Notes: a model not told the origin generated them from the sequence alone. DNA of 64,000 nucleotides from Candidatus Rokuibacteriota bacterium (GCA_016200085.1 JACQFL010000032.1:107592-171591); one strand, 5' to 3'. Shown: positions 16,718 through 26,148, counted from the first letter of the stretch. Translations and numbers: made by a program.

Positions 16718-17158
16718 CTACCACAGGGCCAGCCGGGCCACCGCCACGCGGACCGCATCCAGCCCGCCCTCGAAATACACGACGCCGAGCACGGCCTCCA
16801 GCCCGGTCGCGAGGACGGATTCCCGTTCCCGGCCGCCCGTGAGGTCCTCGCCGCGCCCGAGCCGGAGGAGCGCGCCGAGCCCGGCCTCGGCGGCCCAGCG
16901 CGCCAGGTTGGCGCCCGAGACGGTCTCGGCCCGGCGCGGGGTCAGCGCGCCGACGGGCGCCTCGGGCTCCCCGGCATAGACGTGCTCGGCCACGACGAGG
17001 CCGAGCGCCGCGTCGCCCACGAAGGCGAGCGCCGCGTTGTCGCTCGTGGGGGCGTGCTCGTTGGCGTAGGAGGCGTGGGTCAGTGCGCGCTCGAGCAGGG
17101 CGGGATCGCGGAAGCGGTGGCCGAGCCGGCGTTCCAGTCCGGCGGCTTCGGGCGTCAC
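16718..17158 (-). CDS. RNase III-like protein lacking the dsRNA-binding domain and key catalytic residues
   Basis: The fold signature is clear: LERRLGHRFRDPALLERALTHAS at the start and VLATGLEAVLGVVYFEGG later. In active RNase III the signature NERLEFLGDAVL supplies catalytic Glu and Asp; here it reads DNAALAFVGDAAL, losing both glutamates but keeping Asp. The second site, normally xADxxEAxxG, reads LATGLEAVLG, losing Asp but keeping Glu. The C-terminal dsRBD is absent. It occupies the usual rnc position after acpP-fabF. GTG 17158 (146 residues) is chosen because the frame upstream runs through a 13-pair hairpin; ATG 17248 is possible. It is probably a pseudoenzyme or a decaying rnc. Confidence 0.7.
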   Translation of the reverse strand: MTPEAAGLERRLGHRFRDPALLERALTHASYANEHAPTSDNAALAFVGDAALGLVVAEHVYAGEPEAPVGALTPRRAETVSGANLARWAAEAGLGALLRLGRGEDLTGGRERESVLATGLEAVLGVVYFEGGLDAVRVAVARLALW

Positions 17159-17195
17159 GGTGCCGGAGAGACCAGGCGATGGTCCAGGTAACCGA

Positions 17196-17224
17196 GGAGT
17201 GCCACGGCTTTGCCGCGGCACTCC
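17196..17224 (-). terminator. 13-pair hairpin between fabF and the RNase III-like gene
   Basis: GGAGTGCC-CGGC pairs with its complement around a 3-base loop, with one G-U pair in the transcript. No U tract follows. A second, shorter stem (GGGGGCC...GGCCCCC) lies near 17241-17262. They may attenuate transcription past fabF. Confidence 0.45.
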
Positions 17225-17275
17225 GAGCGGTGGGGGGATGGGGGCCATGTCGGGGCCCCCATGTCGGTCAATTGG

Positions 17276-18544
17276 CTAGGCGCGGTACTTCCGGAACAGG
17301 AGGGTGGCGTTCGTGCCGCCGAATCCGAAGGCGTTGGACAGCGCGATCTCCACGTCCTGCTTGCGGGCCACGTTCGGCACGTAGTCGAGGTCGCACTCCG
17401 GGTCCGGCGTGTCGTAGTTGATGGTGGGCGGCAGGAGCCCGTGGTGCAGCGCCAGCACGGTGGCGATGGCTTCCACCCCGCCGGCGGCGCCGAGGAGGTG
17501 GCCCGTCATCGACTTCGTCGAGGAGACGGCCAGGCGGGCGGCGTGCTCGCCGAAGACCCGCTTGATCGCGATGGTCTCGAACCGGTCGTTGTAGGGCGTC
17601 GACGTGCCGTGGGCGTTGATGTAGCCCACGCTGGCCGGCTCGACACCCGCGTCCCGGAGCGCGTTGCGCATGGCGCGGGCCGCGCCGTCGCCCTCGGGAT
17701 CGGGTGCGGTCATGTGGTGGGCGTCGCTCGTCATGCCGTAGCCGATGACCTCGGCGTAGATCCGGGCGTCCCGCCGCGCCGCGTGCTCCAGCGATTCCAG
17801 CACGACGATGCCGCCGCCCTCGGCGCACACGAAGCCGTCGCGGTCGGCGTCGAACGGCCGCGAAGCCTTCTCCGGCTCGTGGTTGCGCGTGGACATCGCC
17901 TTCATCGAGCAGAAGCCGGCCACCGTCAGCGGGACGATGATGGCCTCGGCGCCGCCGGCGATCATGACGTCGGCGTCGTTGCGCTGGATCAGGCGGCAGG
18001 CGTCGCCGATGGCGTGGTTGCCCGTCGCGCAGGCCGTGGCCACCGACGAGTTGGGGCCCCGGGCGCCGAACCGCATCGACACCAGCCCGGAGGCCATGTT
18101 GATGATGAGCATGGGGATGACGAAGGGCGACACGCGGTCGGCCCCCTTGGTCCTGCGGACCTCCTCGCCGTCGAGGAGGGTCTTGATCCCGCCGATGCCC
18201 GAGCCGATGAGGACGCCGAAGCGCTCGGAGTCCACGCGAGCGGGGTCGATGCCGGCGTCCTCCACCGCCATCGCCGCACACGCGATGGCGTACTGGAGGT
18301 AGAGATCGAACCGGCGGATGTCCTTCCGGTCGATGTACTTCGCCGCGTCGAAGTTGCGGATCTCCCCCGCGATCCGCGTGGCGTAGCGGTACTCCCCGTG
18401 GTCGTTCTTCTCGTGCGCGTCGAACTTCGTGATCGGCCCGATGCCCGACCTGCCCTGGGTGAGCGCCGACCAGAACTCCGCGGCGGTGTTGCCCACCGGG
18501 GTGAGCGCGCCCAGTCCGGTGACGACGACGCGCCGCGACTCCAC
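17276..18544 (-). CDS. fabF: beta-ketoacyl-ACP synthase II
   Basis: A 422-residue condensing enzyme of fatty acid elongation. The nucleophile is Cys172 in [10 protein letters not shown], and the two histidines are seen in [11 protein letters not shown] and [14 protein letters not shown]. The C-terminal [14 protein letters not shown] is standard. It condenses malonyl-ACP with acyl-ACP in the cytoplasm. GTG 18544 lies two bases after the acpP stop, the conserved acpP-fabF arrangement, so co-transcription is nearly certain. Confidence 0.97.
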   Translation of the reverse strand: MESRRVVVTGLGALTPVGNTAAEFWSALTQGRSGIGPITKFDAHEKNDHGEYRYATRIAGEIRNFDAAKYIDRKDIRRFDLYLQYAIACAAMAVEDAGIDPARVDSERFGVLIGSGIGGIKTLLDGEEVRRTKGADRVSPFVIPMLIINMASGLVSMRFGARGPNSSVATACATGNHAIGDACRLIQRNDADVMIAGGAEAIIVPLTVAGFCSMKAMSTRNHEPEKASRPFDADRDGFVCAEGGGIVVLESLEHAARRDARIYAEVIGYGMTSDAHHMTAPDPEGDGAARAMRNALRDAGVEPASVGYINAHGTSTPYNDRFETIAIKRVFGEHAARLAVSSTKSMTGHLLGAAGGVEAIATVLALHHGLLPPTINYDTPDPECDLDYVPNVARKQDVEIALSNAFGFGGTNATLLFRKYRA

Positions 18545-18546
18545 CG

Positions 18547-18783
18547 TCAGGAGTTTTCCTTGATGTACTGGATGGCGTCGCCGACGGTCACGATCTTCTC
18601 GGCTTCCTCATCCGGGATCTGGATGTCGAAGTGCTCCTCGAGCGCCATCACCAGCTCGACGGTGTCGAGCGAGTCCGCGCCGAGGTCCTCGATGAACTTC
18701 GAGTTCGGCGTGACCTCCTCCTCCTCCACCCCGAGCTGCTCGCAGATGATCTCCTTCACCCTATCCTCGACGGACTTCGCCAT
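18547..18783 (-). CDS. acpP: acyl carrier protein
   Basis: A 78-residue acidic protein with the phosphopantetheine attachment motif GADSLD (Ser38) and the usual helix 2 [17 protein letters not shown]. It carries the growing acyl chain. It lies between fabG (53-base gap) and fabF (2-base gap). Confidence 0.98.
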   Translation of the reverse strand: MAKSVEDRVKEIICEQLGVEEEEVTPNSKFIEDLGADSLDTVELVMALEEHFDIQIPDEEAEKIVTVGDAIQYIKENS

Positions 18784-18836
18784 CTAGCCCTCACCTCCAC
18801 GAAGGAATCGCCGTCCACCACCCGGGCGCTTGCCGC

Positions 18837-19598
18837 TCATATGTAGAGTCCACCGTTGACGTGGAACACCTGGCCCGTGATGTAGGTCGCCCCGTCACCG
18901 GCGAGGAATCCTACCATCTCGGCCACCTCGCGGGGGCTCCCCATGCGGCCCAGGGGGACCTGCGCCAGCAGCGCGCCGCGCGCGCTTTCCGGGATGGCCG
19001 CGGTCATGTCGGTCTCGATCAGGCCGGGCGCCACCGCGTTGACGAGGATGGACCAGTGGGCCAGCTCGCGCGCGCTCGCCTTGGTGAGGCCGATCACGCC
19101 CGCCTTGGCCGCGGAGTAGTTCGCCTGCCCGGCGTTGCCCATCGCCCCCGCCGTCGACGTGATGTTGATGATCCGCCCGCTCTTCTGCCGCAGCATCACC
19201 TTCGAGGCCGCCCGCATCATCAGGAACACGCTCCGGAGGTTCACCTCCATCACGCGGTCCCAGTCGTCGTCCTTCATGCGCACGAGCAAGCCGTCGCGCG
19301 TGATGCCGGCGTTGTTCACCAGGATGTCGAGCCGACCGAGCTGCTCGCGCGCTGCCCCGGCGAGGCGGTCGGCGTCGTCGTGCTTCGCGGCGTCGGCCAC
19401 CACGCCCACGACCCGCCCGGCGAGTCCGTCCAGGGACTTCACGGCGCTCTGCAGGCGGTCCGCGTCGCGGCCAGAGACTACCACGGCCGCTCCGCGCTCC
19501 GCCAGCAACGCCGCGATGGCGAGCCCGATCCCGCGGCTCCCGCCCGTCACGATGGCGGCCTTGCCGCTCAGGGGCGGCGCACCCGGCGCGCCGCTCAC
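18837..19598 (-). CDS. fabG: 3-oxoacyl-ACP reductase
   Basis: A 253-residue SDR with TGGSRGIG, NNAG and the Ser-Tyr-Lys set in NITSTAGAMGNAGQANYSAAK. It reduces beta-ketoacyl-ACP with NADPH in fatty acid elongation. GTG 19598 overlaps the fabD stop as GTGA. The C-terminal TYITGQVFHVNGGLYI is the classic FabG ending. Confidence 0.97.
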   Translation of the reverse strand: MSGAPGAPPLSGKAAIVTGGSRGIGLAIAALLAERGAAVVVSGRDADRLQSAVKSLDGLAGRVVGVVADAAKHDDADRLAGAAREQLGRLDILVNNAGITRDGLLVRMKDDDWDRVMEVNLRSVFLMMRAASKVMLRQKSGRIINITSTAGAMGNAGQANYSAAKAGVIGLTKASARELAHWSILVNAVAPGLIETDMTAAIPESARGALLAQVPLGRMGSPREVAEMVGFLAGDGATYITGQVFHVNGGLYI

Positions 19599-20533
19599 GC
19601 GGTCCCCATCGACGCGAGCGCCTTCTCGAGCCCGGTCGGATCCTCGATGGCTATCCCCTTCGCGCCGTCGACGATACGCCTGACAAGCCCGGTCAGCACG
19701 CGCCCGGGCCCGACCTCGAGGAACAGATCGACGCCGTCGGCCGCCATGCGGCGCACGCAGTCCGTCCAGCGCACGGGGCTCGCCACCTGCCGCAGCAGCG
19801 CGGCCGTGATCTCGTCGGCCCGCCGGCTCACGCCGCCGTCCACGTTGCGCACCACGGGGACGCCCGGCGCGCGCACGGTGATCGCCTCCAGCTCGGCGCG
19901 CAGGCGCTCGGCGGCCGGGGCCATGAGGGCGCAGTGGAACGGGGCGCTCACGGGCAGGAGCACGCTCTTCTTGCCGCCGCGCTCGCCGGCCAGCACCACC
20001 GCGCGCTCGACCGCCTTGCGGTGGCCCGCGATGACGATCTGCAGCGGCGAGTTGATGTTCGCCACGCCGAGGACCTCGCCCTGCGCGGCGTCGGCGCAGA
20101 GCTGCTCGACCACGGGCAGCTCGACGCCCATGATCGCGGCCATGGCGCCCGTGCTTACGGGCACGGCGTCCTGCATGAACTGCCCGCGCTTGCGCACCAC
20201 CCGCACCGCCTGCGCGAAGTCGAGCGCGCCGGCCACCACGAGCGCGGAGTACTCGCCGAGGCTATGGCCGGCCACCACCGCGGGCTGCAGGCCCCGCTCG
20301 GAGCAGGCGGCGGCGGCCGCGACGCTCGCGGTGAGCACGGCGGGCTGGGTGTTCGCGGTCAGCGTCAGCTCGGCCTGGGGCCCCTCGAAGACCAGCCGGG
20401 TGAGGTCGAAGCCGAGCGCGTCGTTGGCCTGCTCGAAGACGAGGCGCGCCGGCTTGGAGGCGTCGTGGAAGGCCTTGCCCATCCCGACGGTCTGGGAGCC
20501 CTGGCCCGGGAACGTGAACGCGAGCGTGGGCAT
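19595..20533 (-). CDS. fabD: malonyl-CoA:ACP transacylase
   Basis: A 312-residue transacylase with N-terminal FPGQGSQTVGMGK and the nucleophile Ser91 in GHSLGEYSAL. The catalytic His lies in SAPFHCALM. It loads malonate onto ACP. ATG 20533 is two bases after the fabH stop, and its own stop overlaps fabG. Confidence 0.97.
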   Translation of the reverse strand: MPTLAFTFPGQGSQTVGMGKAFHDASKPARLVFEQANDALGFDLTRLVFEGPQAELTLTANTQPAVLTASVAAAAACSERGLQPAVVAGHSLGEYSALVVAGALDFAQAVRVVRKRGQFMQDAVPVSTGAMAAIMGVELPVVEQLCADAAQGEVLGVANINSPLQIVIAGHRKAVERAVVLAGERGGKKSVLLPVSAPFHCALMAPAAERLRAELEAITVRAPGVPVVRNVDGGVSRRADEITAALLRQVASPVRWTDCVRRMAADGVDLFLEVGPGRVLTGLVRRIVDGAKGIAIEDPTGLEKALASMGTA

Positions 20534-20535
20534 GG

Positions 20536-21516
20536 CTACCAGCGGATGAGCGCGGAGCCCCAGGTGAACCCGCCGCCGAACGCGGCGAGGAGCAGGAGGT
20601 CGCCCTTCTTGACCCGCCCGGTGCTCACGGCCTCCTCGAGGGCCACGTAGACGGACGCGGCGCCGGTGTTGCCGTAGCGGTCGACGTTGGTGAAGACGCG
20701 CTCCATGGGCATGCCCACGCGCTTGGCCGCGGCCTCGATGATCCGGAGATTGGCCTGGTGCGGGATGAAGAGGCTCACGTCGGCGGTGGTGAAGCCGTTG
20801 CGGGCGAGGATGCGCTCCGCGCAGTCGACGAACATCCGTACCGCGACCTTGAAAACCTCGCTCCCCTTCATCTTGGCATAGTGCATCCGCGCGTCCACGG
20901 TCTCGTGGGTGGCGGGGTGGCGGGAGCCCCCGCCCGGCATGTAGAGGAGATCCCAGTACTGGCCGTCCGAGTAGAGGTCGGTGTCGATGATGCCGCTGCC
21001 GTCGTCGGAGGCTTCGAGGATGGCGGCGCCGGCGGCGTCGGCGAGGAGCACGCAGGTGCCGCGGTCGGTGAAATCGGTGATCTTCGAGAGCGTCTCGGCG
21101 CCGATGCAGAGCACGCGCCGATACTTGCCGGTCTGGATGAACTGCGAGCCGATGCTGAGGCTGTAGACGGAGCCGCTGCACGCCGCGAACACGTCGACGG
21201 AGCCCACGCGCCGGCAGCCCAGGCGGTGCTGCACGAGGTTGGCGGTGGTCGGGAACACCATGTCGGCGCTGGTCGTGCCCAGCACGATGAAGTCGACGTC
21301 CTCGGGCACCAGATTGGCGCGCTCGAGCGCCTGCTGGGCCGCCTTCACCGCGAAGTCCGAGGTCGCCTCGCCCTCCTCGGCGATGTGACGCTCGCGGACG
21401 CCGCTGCGCTGGACGATCCACTCGTCGCTGGTCTCGACGATCTTCTCGAGATCCTTGTTCGTCAGGATCCGCTTGGGCGCCGCGGCTCCGATCCCGATGA
21501 TCCTGGCCCGCGTCAT
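20536..21516 (-). CDS. fabH: beta-ketoacyl-ACP synthase III
   Basis: A 326-residue initiating condensing enzyme with Cys113 in AACSGSVYSL, His in FIPHQANLRIIEA and Asn in DRYGNTGAAS. It condenses acetyl-CoA (or a branched starter) with malonyl-ACP. ATG 21516 overlaps the plsX stop as ATGA; the longer open frame upstream is plsX shadow. Residues around DVDFIVLGTTSAD are standard. Confidence 0.97.
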   Translation of the reverse strand: MTRARIIGIGAAAPKRILTNKDLEKIVETSDEWIVQRSGVRERHIAEEGEATSDFAVKAAQQALERANLVPEDVDFIVLGTTSADMVFPTTANLVQHRLGCRRVGSVDVFAACSGSVYSLSIGSQFIQTGKYRRVLCIGAETLSKITDFTDRGTCVLLADAAGAAILEASDDGSGIIDTDLYSDGQYWDLLYMPGGGSRHPATHETVDARMHYAKMKGSEVFKVAVRMFVDCAERILARNGFTTADVSLFIPHQANLRIIEAAAKRVGMPMERVFTNVDRYGNTGAASVYVALEEAVSTGRVKKGDLLLLAAFGGGFTWGSALIRW

Positions 21517-22526
21517 TCCCGGCCCTCCCGCGCGCCCCGCTCGACTTCCGCCTCGAGCGCCGCCTTGATGTGCTCGTTCACCCCGGTCTGCGCCCACTCC
21601 GCGGCCACGCGCACGGCGTTCTTGATCGCCTTCACCGGCGAGGCCCCGTGACAGATGATGGCCGCGCCGTCGATCCCGAGCAAGGGGGCCCCGCCCATCT
21701 CCGTGTAGTCAACCCGCCGCTTGAAGCGCTCGAAGGCGGGCAGGGCCAGCGCGGCGCCGAACCTGGAGCGCGTGTCGCGGGTGAGCTCCTCCTTGATCAT
21801 GGCCTCCAGGGTCTCGGCCAGGCTCTCGGAGATCTTGAGCGCGACGTTGCCGGTGAAGCCGTCGGTCACCACGACGTCGCAGCGGCCGTTGTAGATCTCG
21901 CGGCCCTCGACGTTGCCGACGAAGTTGAGCGACGAGCCCTTGAGCTGCTCGTAGGCGTCCTTGGTCAGCTCGTTCCCCTTGCCCTCCTCCTCGCCCACGG
22001 ACAGGAGCCCCACGCGCGGATTGTCGTAGCCCAGGATGTCCCGCGCGTAGACGTGGCCCATGACGGCGAACTGCAGCAGGTGGTAGGGCTTGGGATCGAC
22101 GTTGGCGCCCACGTCGAGGAGCACCGTGTAGCGCCGGCGGTTCGGCAGCACGGCCGCGATGGCGGGCCGATCGACCCCCGGGAGCACCCCGATCACGAAC
22201 ATGGCGATGGCCATGGCCGCCCCGGTGTTGCCCGCGGAGACGAAGGCCGTCGCCTCGTGGTCGCGCACGAGCTGGGCGGCCACGCGGAGCGACGAGTCGC
22301 GCTTGCGCCGGAGCGCCTGCGACGGGCTCTCGGCCATGCCGACGACCTGGGAGGCATGGCGGATCTCGAGCCCGTCGGCGCCCAGCCGGGCGACCTCACG
22401 CTCGATGGCCGCCTTGTCGCCGACGAGCACGATGGGGACGCCGAACTCCTGCATGGCGGCCACCGCACCCTCGACCACGACGGCGGGGCCGAAGTCGCCC
22501 CCCATGGCGTCGACGGCGATCTTCAG
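21513..22526 (-). CDS. plsX: phosphate acyltransferase, CTG start proposed
   Basis: PlsX makes acyl-phosphate from acyl-ACP for phospholipid synthesis. The family begins MKIAxDAMGGDxGP. Here the codons directly after the rpmF stop read CTG AAG ATC GCC GTC GAC GCC ATG GGG, that is LKIAVDAMGGDFGP. Starting at the ATG (22505) would remove the first beta strand, so I place the start at CTG 22524-22526, immediately abutting the rpmF TAA. The rest of the 337-residue protein is normal (VSAGNTGAAMAIA, LLDVGANVDPKP, VVTDGFTGNVALKISES). The stop overlaps fabH. Confidence 0.93.
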   Translation of the reverse strand: MKIAVDAMGGDFGPAVVVEGAVAAMQEFGVPIVLVGDKAAIEREVARLGADGLEIRHASQVVGMAESPSQALRRKRDSSLRVAAQLVRDHEATAFVSAGNTGAAMAIAMFVIGVLPGVDRPAIAAVLPNRRRYTVLLDVGANVDPKPYHLLQFAVMGHVYARDILGYDNPRVGLLSVGEEEGKGNELTKDAYEQLKGSSLNFVGNVEGREIYNGRCDVVVTDGFTGNVALKISESLAETLEAMIKEELTRDTRSRFGAALALPAFERFKRRVDYTEMGGAPLLGIDGAAIICHGASPVKAIKNAVRVAAEWAQTGVNEHIKAALEAEVERGAREGRE

Positions 22527-22709
22527 TTACGTGCCTTCGACGGCGACGATCTCGCGGCCCTTGTAGTAGCCGCAGTGCGGACACACGCGGTGCGGGAGCT
22601 TCGGCTCCCGGCACTGCGGGCAGACGGCGCGCGTCGGCGCCGCGAGCTTGTAGTGCGTCCGGCGCTTCTTGCCGCGCGTCTTGGAGTGGCGTCGCTTGGG
22701 CAGCGGCAT
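22527..22709 (-). CDS. rpmF: 50S ribosomal protein L32
   Basis: A 60-residue basic protein with the L32 start [17 protein letters not shown] and four cysteines (CPQC and CPHC) forming a zinc ribbon. It keeps the usual DUF177-rpmF-plsX order, and its TAA abuts the proposed plsX CTG. Confidence 0.97.
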   Translation of the reverse strand: MPLPKRRHSKTRGKKRRTHYKLAAPTRAVCPQCREPKLPHRVCPHCGYYKGREIVAVEGT

Positions 22710-22716
22710 GGTCAGG

Positions 22717-23229
22717 CTATCCCTTCTGGTGGAGTCGCGCCGCGAGGTCGCTCAGGACCGCGAGGCGCGGATCGGGGGGGCGTGTGTCGCACGCGCATCG
22801 CACGAGGTTCCGGTTGCTGCCGCACGCCGGGCAGAGGCCCCGGCAGTCCTCGCGGCAGAGCGCCTTCATCGGCAGCGCCAGGATGGTCTCGGTGTCGACG
22901 AGCGCGCCGAGGTCGACCTGATCGTGCTCGTAGAAGTCCACGTCGAGGTCGTCGGGACCGAGCTCGACCGCCGCGCCCACGGGCGGACGCGGCGCCAGGC
23001 GCGCGTCGACGGACGCACGGACCTCGAGGGGAAAGCTCTCCAGACACCGGCTGCACTGCAACGAGGCGCTCGCGGTCACCTCGCCCTGCACGACGACGTC
23101 CTCGCCGTCCCGACCGATGTGGAGGCGGACGGCCTCCAGCCTGGAGGCTGCGCCGGTCCGCGCCGGAAACCGGGTGGCGTCCTCGATGGCCAGGCCCTCG
23201 TCGGGGATGTCGGAAACGCGGATGATCAT
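22717..23229 (-). CDS. DUF177/YceD family protein (rRNA-linked, precedes rpmF)
   Basis: A 170-residue DUF177 member with the conserved core [14 protein letters not shown] and a C-terminal four-cysteine cluster ([15 protein letters not shown]). The family is almost always upstream of rpmF and has been linked to 23S rRNA maturation. It is the first gene of the long lipid operon, 7 bases before rpmF, behind a near-consensus promoter. Confidence 0.92.
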   Translation of the reverse strand: MIIRVSDIPDEGLAIEDATRFPARTGAASRLEAVRLHIGRDGEDVVVQGEVTASASLQCSRCLESFPLEVRASVDARLAPRPPVGAAVELGPDDLDVDFYEHDQVDLGALVDTETILALPMKALCREDCRGLCPACGSNRNLVRCACDTRPPDPRLAVLSDLAARLHQKG

Positions 23230-23286
23230 GACCTCGGGGCCTCTCGTAAATCTTCAAAAACAAAGGGTTTTTACGAGAACCGGCCC

Positions 23287-23315
23287 AGTATATCGACCGC
23301 TCCTGCGCAAGTCAA
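23287..23315 (-). promoter_or_regulatory. sigma-70 promoter of the DUF177-rpmF-fab operon
   Basis: Minus strand TTGACT (23310-23315), 17-base spacer, TATACT (23287-23292). This is close to the housekeeping consensus and faces the operon start at 23229. Confidence 0.8.
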
Positions 23316-23320
23316 GGCAT

Positions 23321-23349
23321 TTGACCGCCCCTGACCCCTTTGCTACCCT
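23321..23349 (+). promoter_or_regulatory. sigma-70 promoter of htpX-ccmA-ccmB
   Basis: TTGACC (23321-23326), 17-base spacer, TACCCT (23344-23349), 22 bases before htpX ATG. The -35 boxes of this and the opposite promoter are only 5 bases apart. Confidence 0.6.
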
Positions 23350-23371
23350 GCGAACGGGGGAGGTCGCCGCC

Positions 23372-24229
23372 ATGTCCAACATATTCAAGACCGCGATTCT
23401 GTTGGCGGTTCTCACGGCGATGCTCGTCCTCATCGGCGGCGCCCTCGGAGGCCGTCAGGGCATGACGATGGCCTTCATCCTCGCGCTCGGCATGAACCTG
23501 GTCTCCTACTGGTTCTCCGACAGGATCGTGCTGGCGATGTACCGCGCGCAGCCCCTCGAGGAGGCGCAGGCCCCCGAGCTTTACAGCCTGGTCCGCCGGC
23601 TGGCCACGCGGGCCCAGATCCCGATGCCGCGCGTGTACCTGATCCCGACCGACACCCCGAACGCGTTCGCCACCGGCCGCAACCCCGAGCACGCCGCGGT
23701 CGCCGTGACCGAGGGCATCATGAGGATCCTCGGCCCCGAGGAGCTCGAGGGCGTGCTCGCGCACGAGCTGTCGCACGTGACCAACCGCGACGTGCTGATC
23801 TCCACGATCGCGGCGACGCTCGCGGGCGCCATCACGTACCTCGCGCACATGGCGCAGTGGGCCGCGATGTTCGGCGGCATGCGGCGGGACGAGGACGACG
23901 AGGGTGGCGGCAGCGTCATCGGGCTCGTGCTGATGGCCATCGTGGCCCCCATCGCCGCCATGCTCGTGCAGCTCGCAGTCTCGCGCGCGCGCGAGTACCA
24001 GGCCGATGCCTCGGGCGCGCGCCTGGCCGGGCGCCCGTGGGGCCTGGCCCAGGCCCTGGAGAAGCTGGAGATGGCGCAGAGCGCGGCGCCGATGGCCGCG
24101 AATCCCGCCACCGCGCACCTCTTCATCGTCAACCCGCTGAGCGGGCGCGCGTTCGCCACGCTGTTCTCGACCCACCCGCCGATCGAGGAGCGCATCGCCC
24201 GCCTGCGCGCGATGAGGCCGGGCTCCTGA
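23372..24229 (+). CDS. htpX: HtpX-like membrane zinc metalloprotease (M48)
   Basis: A 285-residue M48 protease with N-terminal membrane helices, HELSH at residues 131-135 and the third zinc ligand region [15 protein letters not shown]. The C-terminal [14 protein letters not shown] is the standard HtpX tail. It degrades damaged membrane proteins at the inner membrane. ATG 23372 has a GGGGGAGG ribosome site. It is followed by the cytochrome c maturation exporter genes with no gap. Confidence 0.95.
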   Translation: MSNIFKTAILLAVLTAMLVLIGGALGGRQGMTMAFILALGMNLVSYWFSDRIVLAMYRAQPLEEAQAPELYSLVRRLATRAQIPMPRVYLIPTDTPNAFATGRNPEHAAVAVTEGIMRILGPEELEGVLAHELSHVTNRDVLISTIAATLAGAITYLAHMAQWAAMFGGMRRDEDDEGGGSVIGLVLMAIVAPIAAMLVQLAVSRAREYQADASGARLAGRPWGLAQALEKLEMAQSAAPMAANPATAHLFIVNPLSGRAFATLFSTHPPIEERIARLRAMRPGS

Positions 24230-24942
24230 CCGATCCTGTCGTCTCCGTGGTGAATCTCCGCAAGACGTTCGGCCCCCATCTCGTGCTCGACGACGTCTCG
24301 CTCGAGGTGCGCGCGGGCGAGGCGGTGGCGCTGCTCGGCGCCAACGGGGCGGGCAAGACCACGCTCCTGCGCATCCTGGCGACGCTCTCCCGCCCCTCGC
24401 GCGGCCGCGCCAGCATCGCCGGGCTGGACTGCACGCGCGACGTCGAGGCCGTGCGGCGCGTGACGGCCGTCGTGGGGCACGGCGCGTGGGTCTACGACGA
24501 CCTCACCGCGCTCGAGAACCTGACCTTCTGGGCGACCCTGGCCGGACGCCCGGCCGCGCCCGACGCGCTGCGGGCGGCGCTGGCGGCGGTCGAGCTCGAG
24601 GCGGTGGCCGACGCCCGTGTGCGGACGTTCTCAGCCGGCATGACGCGACGGCTGTCGCTGGCCCGGGCCACGCTGGGCCGGCCGCGGGTGCTGTTGCTCG
24701 ACGAGCCCTTCGGCGCGCTGGACGAGCGCGGCCGCAAGTGGCTCGACGGCCACCTGGCGTCCTTCAAGGCCGCGGGGGGCGCGGTGCTCATGGCCACCCA
24801 CAGCTTCGGCCGGGGCCTGGCCGCGGCCGACCGCGCGGCGATCCTCGCCGGCGGACGCATCGCGTGCGACGTCGCCCTCGCGGCCCTCAGCGCCGAGGAC
24901 GTGCGCCGACTCTGGGAGCTCCACGCCGAGGGCGCGTCGTGA
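24226..24942 (+). CDS. ccmA: heme exporter-type ABC ATPase CcmA, CTG start proposed
   Basis: A small (about 238-residue) ATPase with Walker [10 protein letters not shown], signature [14 protein letters not shown] and Walker [13 protein letters not shown]. With CcmB it makes the CcmAB complex that drives release of holo-CcmE in System I cytochrome c maturation. No ATG, GTG or TTG sits at the natural N-terminus. CTG 24226 overlaps the htpX stop as CTGA and gives a typical opening, [18 protein letters not shown] 24247 is the first conventional start. The rest of the ccm genes lie 13 kb away. Confidence 0.88.
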   Translation: MTDPVVSVVNLRKTFGPHLVLDDVSLEVRAGEAVALLGANGAGKTTLLRILATLSRPSRGRASIAGLDCTRDVEAVRRVTAVVGHGAWVYDDLTALENLTFWATLAGRPAAPDALRAALAAVELEAVADARVRTFSAGMTRRLSLARATLGRPRVLLLDEPFGALDERGRKWLDGHLASFKAAGGAVLMATHSFGRGLAAADRAAILAGGRIACDVALAALSAEDVRRLWELHAEGAS

Positions 24943-25616
24943 CGTACGTGCGGCGCGCGGCGATCGTGTTCTGGAAGGACGCGCTCGTGGAGCGGCGGGC
25001 AAAGTCCGCGCTCAACGGCCTGCTCTTCTTCGCCCTGCTCCTCCTCTTCGTCTGGGAATTCACCCTCGGCAGCGATCGCGAGCGCCTGACGGCGGCCCTG
25101 CCCGGCCTGCTCTGGCTCAGCTTCGTGTTGACCGGGCTGCTCGCGCTCGGCCGGACGTTCCTCGGCGAGCAGGAGCACGACTGCGTGGAGGGGCTGCTCG
25201 TCACCCCGGGCGACAAGTCGGCCATCTACCTCGGCAAGATGGCGGGCAACCTCGTGCTCATGCTCGTCACCGAGGCGCTGCTGCTGGCCCTCTTCTCGGT
25301 CTTCTTCAACGTGGATCTCGGATCGCGGCTGCTCCCGCTGGCGGTGGTCGTCGTGCTCGGCACGGTGGGCTTCGCGGCGGTGGGGACGCTCTTCGCGGCG
25401 ATGACAGCCTCGGCACGGGCGCGCGAGCTGCTGTTCCCCGTCCTGCTGCTGCCCGCCGTGGTGCCCCTGCTTCTCGGGGCGGTGAGCGCGACCGAGGCCG
25501 TGCTGGAAGGCCAGGCCCTCGGTGGGGTCTCGCACTGGATCAAGCTGCTCGCCGCGGCCGATCTCGTCTACGTCACCGTGGGCGTTCTCGCCTTCGAGGT
25601 CGTCCTCGAACCATGA
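24939..25616 (+). CDS. ccmB: heme exporter protein CcmB
   Basis: A 225-residue protein with six hydrophobic segments and the CcmB-specific stretch FLGEQEHDCVEGLLVTPGDK. It is the membrane subunit partnering CcmA. GTG 24939 overlaps the ccmA stop as GTGA. It is the last gene of the htpX unit and converges on the carbon operon, 34 bases from the aldolase fragment stop. Confidence 0.92.
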   Translation: MTYVRRAAIVFWKDALVERRAKSALNGLLFFALLLLFVWEFTLGSDRERLTAALPGLLWLSFVLTGLLALGRTFLGEQEHDCVEGLLVTPGDKSAIYLGKMAGNLVLMLVTEALLLALFSVFFNVDLGSRLLPLAVVVVLGTVGFAAVGTLFAAMTASARARELLFPVLLLPAVVPLLLGAVSATEAVLEGQALGGVSHWIKLLAAADLVYVTVGVLAFEVVLEP

Positions 25617-25650
25617 CGGGCGAATCCTCCGAATCGGCTGACGGACACGA

Positions 25651-26148
25651 CTACTTGAACTTGCTCTGGAAGTCCTTCACCGAGTCCGCGAAAGCCTTGG
25701 CGTCGTATTTCTTGGGATCCTCGATCGTCGCGAAGACCTTGTCCAGCGCCGCGCCGGCGGCCTCGTTCTTGGGGGCCACCTTCCAGTAGTTCGCGGTGAG
25801 CCGGTCGAGCGCCATCGCGCCCTGCTCAGCGGCTCGGAGACCGCCGGCCCCGATCGCGTCGGCGTCCGTGGCGATCGCCCGCACGATCTTCTGAACGCCG
25901 AGCGGGGCGGCGTAGGCGTTGCAACCCGCCTCGATCGCGAGCTCGAAGTGGTATCGCGGGTCGTAGGCAGCCGGGTTGGTGGCGAAGGAGCGGGCTGGAC
26001 CGTGCTCGAAGCCCTGGTCCACGGGAAGGATCACCAGCTTGCCGGTGCCGCCGAGCGCGCCCGCGTTGAGCAGCCGCGCCAGGTTCGTCAGCGTGCCCGG
26101 GTGGTCACTGCCGTACCAACCGAGAATCTCGCTCACCGTCGACGACAT
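25651..26148 (-). pseudogene. truncated class I (DhnA-type) fructose-bisphosphate aldolase joined to an unrelated tail
   Basis: The first 83 or so residues from ATG 26148 are a clear class I archaeal-type aldolase start (KLVILPVDQGFEHGPARSF, YDPRYHFELAIEAGCNAYAAP). Relatives continue for about 220 more residues containing the Schiff-base lysine. Here the frame passes directly into 82 residues I cannot place (GLRAAEQGAMALDRLTANYW ... DSVKDFQSKFK). The product is therefore unlikely to be an aldolase. Either a deletion fused two genes, or the assembly skipped sequence near 25900. It ends the pentose phosphate operon, where an aldolase would fit the pathway. Confidence 0.65.

Noticed and set aside
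17159..17248. N-terminal extension of the RNase III-like protein from ATG 17248
   Set aside because: The extra 30 codons are Pro/Gly-rich, match nothing in the family and run through a 13-pair hairpin; GTG 17158 begins at the conserved domain.
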